Assembly: GCA_945906015.1 (NCBI GenBank)
Contig: CAMDQV010000161.1
Location: forward strand, 1 to 5,340
Length of the DNA: 5,340 bases
Direction: 5' to 3'
Source of the DNA: Pedobacter schmidteae
Lineage (GTDB): Bacteria; Bacteroidota; Bacteroidia; Sphingobacteriales; Sphingobacteriaceae
How positions within the stretch are numbered: the first letter of the stretch is position 1; each line of letters starts with the position of its first letter. The notes below the pieces were generated by a model, which was not told where the DNA came from, searched no databases, and saw only the letters and a list, made by a program, of their open reading frames with translations. A program made the position numbers and the translations under genes. Below, one piece after another: positions 1 through 5,340 of this stretch.

Positions 1-206
1 TCAGTTTGGGTACGCTAGTCAGACAACAGACAACAGACAACAGGCAACAGACAACACATTTCAGTTACGCTAGTCAGGCAACAGACAACAGATAACAGAC
101 AACACATTTCAGTTACGCTAGTCAGGCAACAGACAACACATTTCAGTTACGCTAGTCAGACAACAGACAACAGATAACAGACAACACATTTCAGTTACGC
201 TAGTCA
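1..206. repeat. Two-level tandem repeat: 7-bp units inside 34-60 bp units
   Basis: A conserved 16-bp block (TCAGTTACGCTAGTCA) recurs at 61, 109, 143 and 191, and at position 1 in a 21-bp form with TGGGT inserted after TCAGTT. Each of the first four copies is followed by a run of 7-bp units (GACAACA, GGCAACA or GATAACA) and closed by CATT. The runs contain 5, 4, 2 and 4 heptamers, so the large units are 60, 48, 34 and 48 bp; apart from the 5-bp insertion in the first block, lengths differ only by multiples of 7. The fifth 16-bp block (191-206) has no heptamers after it and marks the right boundary. The left boundary lies at or beyond the window start. The pattern implies expansion and contraction by slippage or unequal recombination. 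Heptamer repeats of this style occur between genes in Bacteroidota (from memory). No coding role is supported: the block contains TAG on the plus strand. Confidence 0.95.
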
Positions 207-235
207 TACCTCCTACCTCATAAAAATAAATCTAT

Positions 236-258
236 AAAAAAAAGGCCCTCTCAGGCCT
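236..258 (-). terminator. Rho-independent terminator after lspA
   Basis: Read on the minus strand, a 5-bp GC-rich stem AGGCC / GGCCT with a 6-base loop (TGAGAG) is followed directly by a run of eight T (plus-strand A-run 236-243, the first T being shared with the stem). It starts 6 bp after the lspA stop codon, where the ileS-dksA-lspA transcript should end. The stem is short but GC-rich and the T-tract is uninterrupted. The opposite orientation lacks a T-tract, so it should act in one direction only. Confidence 0.8.
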
Positions 259-264
259 CAATTT

Positions 265-915
265 CTATTCTTCAACAACTTCACTGTGGGTGTATACTAC
301 CTCTTCTTTCTCTTCTTTGAAATATCTTTTTTGATACAATAAAATCATGATCACTCCAATGGAGATCGCAGAGTCGGCTAGGTTAAATACGGGTCTGAAG
401 AAAATAAGCTCTTGTCCGCCCCAAAATGGAAACCATGAAGGGTATGCCCCTTGGATTATGGGAACGTAGAACATGTCAACTACTTTACCATAGAACAGAC
501 TGGAATATCCACCCTCAACAGGAAATAATTTTGCGGGTTCATAATAAGAACTTTCGCTAAATAGTAATCCATAAAAGGTTGAATCAATGATATTTCCCAT
601 TGCACCAGCAAAGATGAGTGATAAATTCATGATCAGTCCGCGGTGGTATTTACGTTTGATCATATATACCAATCCGTATCCTATTCCTAACACGGCCACA
701 ATCCGGAATAAGGTTAATACAAGTTTGCCGGTTTCGCCGCCAAACTCCATGCCGAATGCCATTCCATTATTTTCAGTGAAATGAATGATGGCCCAGTCGC
801 CAATGATCTTATAGTCTTGCCCTAAGGACATGTTCAGCTTGATCCAGAATTTTAAAACCTGGTCAGCTATTAATATGAAGAAAATTGCAAAAAATGGCTT
901 AGTATAAGCTTTCAT
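265..915 (-). CDS. lspA: Lipoprotein signal peptidase (signal peptidase II)
   Basis: LspA is an inner-membrane aspartyl protease that cleaves the signal peptide of diacylated prolipoproteins just before the lipid-modified cysteine; it is the target of globomycin. Visible family motifs: DQVLK near the N-terminus (D18), ENNGMAFG (48-55), GNIID (107-111), VVD (145-147) and FNLAD (177-181). By alignment to the family, D147 and D181 are the catalytic pair. Four hydrophobic segments lie near residues 6-25, 64-85, 93-112 and 177-195, the normal LspA topology. The usual length is about 160-170 aa; this protein has 216. The excess is mainly an insertion of roughly 27 aa between GNIID and VVD, a further stretch of roughly 15 aa between VVD and FNLAD, and an acidic cytoplasmic tail (about 199-216). 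The Arg that usually follows the GNxxD aspartate is Ser112. As far as I recall, these traits are typical of Bacteroidota LspA. The start ATG abuts the TAA of the upstream gene, and only a weak AGG lies ahead of it, so translation is probably coupled. Confidence 0.96.
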   Translation of the reverse strand: MKAYTKPFFAIFFILIADQVLKFWIKLNMSLGQDYKIIGDWAIIHFTENNGMAFGMEFGGETGKLVLTLFRIVAVLGIGYGLVYMIKRKYHRGLIMNLSLIFAGAMGNIIDSTFYGLLFSESSYYEPAKLFPVEGGYSSLFYGKVVDMFYVPIIQGAYPSWFPFWGGQELIFFRPVFNLADSAISIGVIMILLYQKRYFKEEKEEVVYTHSEVVEE

Positions 916-1299
916 TTAGGCCTGTTTCAGTTTAGCTTCCATACTTAGAGTTGCATGAGGAACTGCACGCAAACGTTCTTGAGGTATTAATTTTCCGGTT
1001 TCTCTGCATATCCCGTAGGTCTTATTTTCAATACGCACCAATGCATTCTCTAGGTTATCTATGAATTTGCGCTGACGGGCGGCCAGCTGATTGATTGATT
1101 CCTTTTCAAGTGTAGCTGATCCATCTTCAAGAGTCTTATAAGTTCCTGCTGTATCATCAGTTCCGTTCATATTTGGGTTACTTAATGATTGGCTTAAAGC
1201 AGCTAATTCTTCTCTTGAACTACGTAATTTATCGGTAATAAGGCTTTTGAATTCCTGCAATTCTGCATCGGAATATCTTGTTTTCACGTTCTTATCCAT
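916..1299 (-). CDS. DksA/TraR-family transcriptional regulator with degenerate zinc finger
   Basis: Proteins of this family enter the RNA polymerase secondary channel through a coiled coil and alter initiation, often together with ppGpp. Here residues about 10-95 are charged and helical with an A/L-rich pattern, consistent with the two coiled-coil helices, and the turn lies near 41-52. The C-terminal part keeps the family framework YGICRETGKLIPQERLRAVP (95-114), which matches the DksA zinc-finger region. However, only the first of the four zinc-ligand cysteines remains (C98): the second is Thr101, and the last pair falls in a cysteine-free stretch (ATLSMEAKLKQ, 116-126). The fold is therefore probably zinc-independent, as described for DksA2-type proteins. 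At the turn, GTDDTA only partly matches the DxxDxA tip of E. coli DksA. Length (127 aa) is slightly below E. coli DksA (151). It begins 2 bp after the ileS stop and ends exactly where lspA starts. No symbol is given because dksA-equivalent function is not proven; Bacteroidota proteins of this kind are usually annotated only by family. Confidence 0.92.
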   Translation of the reverse strand: MDKNVKTRYSDAELQEFKSLITDKLRSSREELAALSQSLSNPNMNGTDDTAGTYKTLEDGSATLEKESINQLAARQRKFIDNLENALVRIENKTYGICRETGKLIPQERLRAVPHATLSMEAKLKQA

Positions 1300-1301
1300 T
1301 T

Positions 1302-4300
1302 CTATCCTTTATTTATTAGTATCATTAAATTATGCTCATCAATACTTACCATTTCTCCTTCATTTAGTTCATTTACAAGCTCTAATGAATCGGCTAGGAT
1401 TTCGGCGCAAATATATGATAAATTATTTTTCAGGGCTTCCGAAATATACGGATGGTCTTTAACCTGTACCCTAATCTTATCTGTAACCTCAAAACCCTGA
1501 TCTTTTCTCATGTTCTGGATGCGGTTAACTAGCTCTCTTGAAATTCCCTCCAGCTTTAAATCTTCGGTAATGGTAATATCCAATGCTACTGTTAACGCTC
1601 CAAGATTTGTAACCTGCCATCCTGGAACATCTTCAGCTAGTATTTCTACATCTTCAACAAGAATCTGATACGAAGTGCCGCGTAACTCTATTTTGCCCTC
1701 GTTTTCAAACCGGCTGATTTCCTGTTGGGTTAAGGTGTTTAAAGCTTCTGCCACAATTTTCATATCCTTACCAACTTTCGGTCCTAAAGCTTTAAAATTT
1801 GGCTTTATTTTTTTGCTGATGATGCCAGATGTATCTGTAATGTACTCAATATCCTTAATGTTTGTTTCTGAAAGGATCAGATCTTTTATTTTTTCAACCC
1901 TTGCTTTAAAAGTTTTATCCAGAACTGGTATAAGTGCCTTGCCCAATGGCTGTCTTACATTGATACCAACTTTCTTTCGCAGAGAAAGTATTAGTGAAGA
2001 AATATCTTGAGCAAGCCCCATGCGTTCTTCCAGGGCTTTGTCTACCAAGCCTTCATTGTATTCCGGAAAATCGGCCAAGTGTACAGAAAGTGCTTGTTCT
2101 TTACCTGTAGAATTGTTCAGGTCAATGAATAAACGATCACTGAAAAATGGCGCAACCGGTGACATAAGCTTTGCAATGGTATTCAAGCACGTGTAAAGTG
2201 TCTGGTAAGCTGAGATCTTATCTTCAGAATATTCACCTTTCCAGAAACGGCGACGGCATAAGCGAACATACCAGTTGCTCAGGTGCTCATCCACAAAGTT
2301 CTGGATAGCACGTGTAGCGCGGGTTGGTTCAAAGTCGGCGTAGTATTTATCCACTTCCAGACTTAATGAATTTAATAATGAAATAATCCAGCGATCAATT
2401 TCCGGGCGGTCTTTAATATTCTCTTCTTGATAACTAAAGCCGTCTATATTCGCATACAGCACGAAAAACGCATAGGTATTATGCAATGTTCCAAAGAACT
2501 TGCGGCGTACCTCATCAATTCCTTCGATATTGAATTTTAAATTATCCCATGGTGATGCATTGCTGATCATGTACCAGCGTGTAGGATCTGCGCCGTATTT
2601 TTCAATGGTTTCAAATGGATCAACCGCATTACCCAAGCGTTTCGACATTTTATTGCCGCTCTTGTCCAATACCAGTCCGTTGGACACCACATTTTTAAAG
2701 GAAACGCTATCATTGAGCATTACACCAATGGCATGCAGGGTAAAAAACCATCCGCGAGTTTGATCTACTCCTTCGGCAATAAAGTCGGCAGGATATATTG
2801 ATCCAGCTTCCGAATCAGATCCTGAATGTGTGTTCCAATAGGCTAAAAAATCTTTCGTACTGATGTTCCCGTTTTTCCCTTCTTTGGTTGGGGGAAGCCC
2901 CCATTGCGCATAAGGCATAGCACCTGAATCGAACCAGACATCAATGAGGTCGGGTTCACGAAACATTTTTTTGCCGGATAAAGAAAGTAGCACCACATCA
3001 TCCACAAAAGGGCGATGCATATCATTAATCACAAATGTAGGATCCATAAAGCCAGCATCTGCAGACTTCTTGATCTCTGCTCTCAATTCATTGACAGATC
3101 CGATACATTTTTCTTCCGAACCATCTTGAGTACGCCAGATTGGCAAAGGAGTGCCCCAGTATCGTGATCTGGATAAATTCCAGTCGACCAGATTTTCTAG
3201 CCAGTTTCCAAAACGACCGGTACCCGTTGATTCAGGCTTCCAGTTGATGGTTTTATTCAGTGCAACCAGGCGTTCTTTAACAGCAGTAGTTTTGATAAAC
3301 CAGCTATCCAGCGGATAATATAAAACAGGTTTATCTGTTCTCCAGCAATGCGGGTAACTGTGCTCGTATTTCTTAACATCAAAGGCTTTGTTCTCTTCCT
3401 TTAATTTGATGGCGATTAAAACATCTGTAGGCCTGAAATCAGGATCTTTACGTTCTTCATCACTATAATATTCTTCTTTTACGTATTTCCCGGCAAAGTC
3501 GCTGACCTCCAGAACAAATTTTCCCTTCCTATCAACCAGCGGGAATTCGTTTCCTTTTTCATCCCTGATCATAACCGATGGCACATTGTTTTCGCGGCAG
3601 GCCCTGAAATCGTCGGCGCCAAAAACAGAAGCGGTATGTACGATACCTGTACCATCTTCTGTGGTTACAAAATCGGCAGGAATAACGCGGAATGCATTCT
3701 TTTCAAGATCATCATTCGTTACATAGGGCATTAGCTGATGGTAATGCAGATCAATAAGGTCTGAACCTTTGAATTCTGCTTCCATCTGCCAAGGAATCAG
3801 TTTATCGCCTTCTTTGTACTCTGAAAACTGAATAGTTTTTGCCTCTTCTTTAAAATATTTTGAAACAAGATCCTTTGCTAGAACCACACTCAAGGGCCTG
3901 AAAGTATACGGATTAAATGTTTTAATTTTTACATAGTTGATGGATGTACCTACAGCCAGCGCACAGTTGGATGGTAAGGTCCATGGCGTAGTGGTCCAGG
4001 CCAGAATGGTGGTATCTTCTGTTTCCTTATCAAAAAGAACCTGCATTAATGGATGGTTCTGATCCTTTTTGATGTGGAACTGGGCAACAATAGAGGTGTC
4101 TTTTAGCATTTTATAGGTCCCGGGCTGATTCAGCTCATGTGAGCTTAATCCGGTTCCTGCTGCAGGAGAAAAAGGCTGAACAGTGTATCCTTTGTATAAA
4201 AGGCCTTTTTCATGAAACTGCTTCAAAATCCACCATAGGGTTTCTATATAATCATTTTCATAGGTGATATATGGATTTTCTAGGTCAACCCAATAGCCCA

Positions 4301-4709
4301 TTTTCTCGGTCAGGTCATTCCATACATCGGTATATTTCATAACCTCGGTACGGCAGGCAGCATTATATTCTTCAACGGTAATACTTTTACCGATATCATC
4401 TTTGGTAATGCCCAGCTTCTTTTCTACAGCCAGTTCAATGGGAAGCCCATGCGTATCCCATCCTCCTTTACGTTTTACTCGAAAGCCTTTGAGGGTTTTA
4501 TAGCGACAAAAAATATCCTTGATGGAGCGGGCCATAACATGATGTATTCCCGGCATCCCGTTTGCGGATGGCGGCCCCTCATAAAATATATAAGGTTTAG
4601 AAGCAGGCCGGTTAGAAATACTTTTTTCAAATACCTGGTTTTTTTTCCAGTATTCTAATATCTCTTTTCCGGTTTTTGATAAATCAAGTTGCTTATATTC
4701 TTTGTACAT
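1302..4709 (-). CDS. ileS: Isoleucyl-tRNA synthetase, type-2 (IleRS2-like), with GIHH signature
   Basis: This cytoplasmic class I synthetase activates isoleucine with ATP, transfers it to tRNA-Ile and hydrolyses mischarged Val-tRNA-Ile. Domains in order: Rossmann catalytic core with GPPSANGMPGIHH (45-57) and WDTHGLPIE (84-92); the CP1 editing domain with the Thr-rich strand TTTPWTLPSN (239-248) and HTASVFGADD (358-367), where D367 aligns with the editing Asp of E. coli; the core resumes with SRSRYWGTPLPIW (513-525), DVWFDSG (590-596) and EGVDQTRGWF (646-655); the KMSKR loop (687-691); then the anticodon-binding helical domain (about 770-900) and a C-terminal region containing EGISRELVNRIQNMRKDQGF (1054-1073). 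KMSKR, the lack of a C-terminal cysteine cluster for zinc and the length of 1135 aa point to the type-2/eukaryote-like clade rather than the E. coli-like type 1 (about 940 aa). HxGH is replaced by GIHH at 54-57. The ATG at 4709 is the first start after an in-frame TAA (4733-4731). The frame is intact. A weak GGGAG lies 12 bases upstream. It is the first gene of the operon. Confidence 0.98.
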   Translation of the reverse strand: MYKEYKQLDLSKTGKEILEYWKKNQVFEKSISNRPASKPYIFYEGPPSANGMPGIHHVMARSIKDIFCRYKTLKGFRVKRKGGWDTHGLPIELAVEKKLGITKDDIGKSITVEEYNAACRTEVMKYTDVWNDLTEKMGYWVDLENPYITYENDYIETLWWILKQFHEKGLLYKGYTVQPFSPAAGTGLSSHELNQPGTYKMLKDTSIVAQFHIKKDQNHPLMQVLFDKETEDTTILAWTTTPWTLPSNCALAVGTSINYVKIKTFNPYTFRPLSVVLAKDLVSKYFKEEAKTIQFSEYKEGDKLIPWQMEAEFKGSDLIDLHYHQLMPYVTNDDLEKNAFRVIPADFVTTEDGTGIVHTASVFGADDFRACRENNVPSVMIRDEKGNEFPLVDRKGKFVLEVSDFAGKYVKEEYYSDEERKDPDFRPTDVLIAIKLKEENKAFDVKKYEHSYPHCWRTDKPVLYYPLDSWFIKTTAVKERLVALNKTINWKPESTGTGRFGNWLENLVDWNLSRSRYWGTPLPIWRTQDGSEEKCIGSVNELRAEIKKSADAGFMDPTFVINDMHRPFVDDVVLLSLSGKKMFREPDLIDVWFDSGAMPYAQWGLPPTKEGKNGNISTKDFLAYWNTHSGSDSEAGSIYPADFIAEGVDQTRGWFFTLHAIGVMLNDSVSFKNVVSNGLVLDKSGNKMSKRLGNAVDPFETIEKYGADPTRWYMISNASPWDNLKFNIEGIDEVRRKFFGTLHNTYAFFVLYANIDGFSYQEENIKDRPEIDRWIISLLNSLSLEVDKYYADFEPTRATRAIQNFVDEHLSNWYVRLCRRRFWKGEYSEDKISAYQTLYTCLNTIAKLMSPVAPFFSDRLFIDLNNSTGKEQALSVHLADFPEYNEGLVDKALEERMGLAQDISSLILSLRKKVGINVRQPLGKALIPVLDKTFKARVEKIKDLILSETNIKDIEYITDTSGIISKKIKPNFKALGPKVGKDMKIVAEALNTLTQQEISRFENEGKIELRGTSYQILVEDVEILAEDVPGWQVTNLGALTVALDITITEDLKLEGISRELVNRIQNMRKDQGFEVTDKIRVQVKDHPYISEALKNNLSYICAEILADSLELVNELNEGEMVSIDEHNLMILINKG
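1305..1310 (-). promoter_or_regulatory. Ribosome binding site of the DksA-like gene, inside the ileS 3' end
   Basis: On the minus strand AAAGGA sits 5 bases before the ATG at 1299 and overlaps the last two sense codons of ileS (Lys-Gly). It supports the chosen start and suggests re-initiation by ribosomes finishing ileS. It is the best Shine-Dalgarno-like site in the window; the other genes have weak ones or none. Confidence 0.6.
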
Positions 4710-4739
4710 CAGTGCTTTTAACTCCCAAATTTAAGGATG

Positions 4740-4771
4740 CAAAGTTAAGAATTTTAAGTCTTATAATGCAG
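4740..4771 (-). promoter_or_regulatory. Candidate Bacteroidota-type promoter of ileS
   Basis: On the minus strand TAACTTTG (4747-4740) matches the Bacteroidota -7 consensus TAnnTTTG exactly. The -33 element is weak: CTG (4771-4769) stands in for TTG/TTTG, 21 bases upstream, within the spacing reported for this promoter class. Transcription would begin near 4735-4732, leaving a leader of about 25 bases. That is too short for a T-box or other riboswitch; none is visible. Confidence 0.55.
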
Positions 4772-4798
4772 TTTTTTGGAATCATTCATCCGCGAAAT

Positions 4799-4829
4799 TT
4801 TGGCAAATAAGCAAGGCACGTATTATGTG
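4799..4829 (+). promoter_or_regulatory. Weak candidate promoter for the 76-aa membrane protein gene
   Basis: TTTG (4799-4802) is followed after 18 bases by TATTATGTG (4821-4829), a poor relative of TAnnTTTG. Read as a sigma-70 style promoter, TTGGCA (4800-4805) and TATTAT (4821-4826) are separated by only 15 bases. Either reading fits the distance to the start codon, but the match is weak in both. A promoter is expected in this divergent gap; its exact place is a guess. Confidence 0.25.
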
Positions 4830-4833
4830 TAAG

Positions 4834-4845
4834 CTAACGTGTTAG
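4834..4845. promoter_or_regulatory. Short palindrome ahead of the small membrane protein gene
   Basis: CTAAC-GT-GTTAG is a 5-bp perfect inverted repeat with a 2-bp centre. With one G-T pair the symmetry extends to AAGCTAAC/GTTAGTTT (4831-4848). It lies 10 bp before the ATG at 4856 and just downstream of the weak promoter candidate. It could be an operator for a dimeric regulator or a small leader hairpin; chance is also possible at this length. Confidence 0.3.
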
Positions 4846-4855
4846 TTTTTAAATT

Positions 4856-5086
4856 ATGAGAAATAAATATTTGCGCCTTGGCATCTGGCTGATATTTTTA
4901 GGGGTGGCCTTAATTCTATTAGGATATTACCTAATGGGAGTGGAGATATACAAGTATGGCTGGGCTATGGTCAATGGTACCCTTGCATTTGGTTTTGGCT
5001 TTTTATCGGTAATTTATAGCTTGATACGTAAAATGGACTGGAAAGCTATTTTGAGGGAACGGGCAGAGGATGCAGAGGGGGATTAG
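4856..5086 (+). CDS. Small two-helix membrane protein, function unknown
   Basis: I do not recognise a named family in this 76-aa protein. It has two hydrophobic segments (about 8-28 and 36-57) joined by a short loop (VEIYKYG, 29-35). The basic N-terminus (RNKYLR) and the mixed-charge C-terminus (IRKMDWKAILRERAEDAEGD) both suggest the ends are cytoplasmic, with the hairpin in the inner membrane. Glycine-rich helix faces (GVALILLG; NGTLAFGFGF) suggest close helix packing or self-association. There is no signal peptide cleavage site and no catalytic motif. The gene is divergent from ileS and separated from it by 146 bp. No Shine-Dalgarno is seen; the AT-rich run before ATG (GTTTTTAAATT-like) is normal for Bacteroidota. 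The clean transmembrane pattern and sensible promoter spacing favour a real gene, but conservation was not tested. Confidence 0.75.
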   Translation: MRNKYLRLGIWLIFLGVALILLGYYLMGVEIYKYGWAMVNGTLAFGFGFLSVIYSLIRKMDWKAILRERAEDAEGD

Positions 5087-5115
5087 GGTGAGTATTGATT
5101 GTATTGGTGGTTTCT

Positions 5116-5137
5116 ATGACGAACAACTTAACGTCAT
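5116..5137. repeat. Small inverted repeat downstream of the membrane protein gene
   Basis: ATGACG (5116-5121) and CGTCAT (5132-5137) could form a 6-bp stem with a 10-base loop, 29 bp after the stop codon of the 76-aa gene. Only TTTC follows on the plus strand, so it is a poor Rho-independent terminator. The right arm is shared with the outer arm of the larger inverted-repeat element, so this may be an element remnant rather than a separate signal. Confidence 0.35.
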
Positions 5138-5307
5138 TTCGAAAACCTAAAAACTAGTTTGTCAAATAAAATAATTGGCACAAGGTGGAGAAATCTGTTC
5201 ACCAAAGCGTATTATTTCAATCGGAATTCTCTTTCTACTCAACAAATTTCTCCACGCATTAAAGACTTTGCAATATTAAATATAATGCCTGCGTGTTCGA
5301 AATGACG
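5132..5307. repeat. Nested inverted-repeat element (MITE- or REP-like)
   Basis: The outer arms CGTCATTTCGAA (5132-5143) and TTCGAAATGACG (5296-5307) are perfect 12-bp inverted copies. The inner arms GTGGAGAAATCTGTT (5185-5199) and AACAAATTTCTCCAC (5241-5255) pair over 15 bp with one mismatch. The distance between outer and inner arm is 41 bp on the left and 40 bp on the right, so the whole 176 bp is symmetric around a 41-bp centre, although the intermediate stretches no longer pair well. No open reading frame or target-site duplication is visible. This looks like a decayed miniature palindromic element of the kind scattered between genes in Bacteroidota; copy number cannot be judged from one window. 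The rest of 5087-5340 holds nothing else I can support. Confidence 0.7.
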
Positions 5308-5340
5308 GCAGCGTGTCGTGTGTGCTTAACTCTACCTCAA

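Noticed and set aside
1..206. CRISPR array: regularly recurring 16-bp block with intervening sequence
   Set aside because: The intervening stretches are not unique spacers; they are runs of the same heptamer with lengths differing by 7, and no cas gene is nearby. It is a tandem repeat.
916..1299. DksA-like gene as a pseudogene because of its missing cysteines
   Set aside because: The frame is intact, it has a good ribosome site and tight operon placement, and the non-cysteine residues of the zinc-finger framework are kept; this fits a zinc-independent family member better than decay.
1675..2010. Plus-strand open frame of 111 aa inside ileS
   Set aside because: It lies wholly antisense to a strongly supported, motif-complete ileS; its translation looks like low-complexity shadow sequence with no recognisable motif. 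The same applies to the frames at 587-784, 1247-1462, 2500-2763, 2944-3129 and 4449-4658, and to the minus-strand frame at 2843-3025.
4710..4855. T-box or other riboswitch controlling ileS
   Set aside because: The likely transcript leader is only about 25 bases and contains no T-box core or specifier structure; T-boxes are also not expected in this phylum.
5124..5315. Target-site duplication flanking the inverted-repeat element
   Set aside because: The bases outside the outer arms (CTTAA on the left, GCAGC on the right) do not match, so a recent transposition cannot be claimed.
5087..5340. A gene running off the right end of the window
   Set aside because: No sizeable open frame or recognisable peptide is seen here; the stretch is AT-rich and dominated by inverted repeats.

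Overview
The window looks like a chromosomal segment of a Bacteroidota bacterium, most likely of the Sphingobacteriaceae type (Pedobacter/Mucilaginibacter-like). The reasons are the gene order ileS - DksA/TraR-family gene - lspA, a Bacteroidota-style -7 promoter element (TAnnTTTG) upstream of ileS, mostly weak or absent Shine-Dalgarno sites, the long LspA with extra loops, and the moderate, AT-leaning base composition. The genus is inferred from family resemblance; no search was run.

Layout. Positions 1-206 hold a two-level tandem repeat: runs of a 7-bp unit (GACAACA and variants) separated by a conserved 16-bp block. It starts at or before the window edge. A minus-strand hairpin plus T-tract (236-258) ends the operon that fills positions 265-4709 on the minus strand. 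In transcription order the operon is ileS (isoleucyl-tRNA synthetase, 1135 aa), a DksA/TraR-family regulator (127 aa) and lspA (lipoprotein signal peptidase, 216 aa). The genes are packed with 2 bp and 0 bp between them, so co-transcription and probable translational coupling are expected. Divergent from ileS, across a 146-bp intergenic region holding promoter-like sequences and a small palindrome, is a 76-aa two-helix membrane protein of unknown function (4856-5086, plus strand). The right end (5087-5340) has no gene I can support, but it carries two nested pairs of inverted repeats (5132-5307) that look like a miniature palindromic intergenic element.

How the genes work together. IleS charges tRNA-Ile. 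The DksA-like protein belongs to a family that binds RNA polymerase and tunes transcription, classically with ppGpp, the alarmone made when charged tRNA runs short. LspA removes signal peptides from lipoproteins at the inner membrane. The ileS-lspA linkage is widespread in bacteria; the DksA-like gene between them is the lineage-specific part.

Most notable points: the IleRS first signature motif is GIHH rather than HxGH, the swapped form associated with mupirocin hyper-resistance in type-2 IleRS; the DksA-like protein has lost three of the four zinc-finger cysteines; LspA has two insertions around its catalytic aspartates; and both window ends carry structured non-coding repeats. I see no evidence for a wholly new multi-gene system here.
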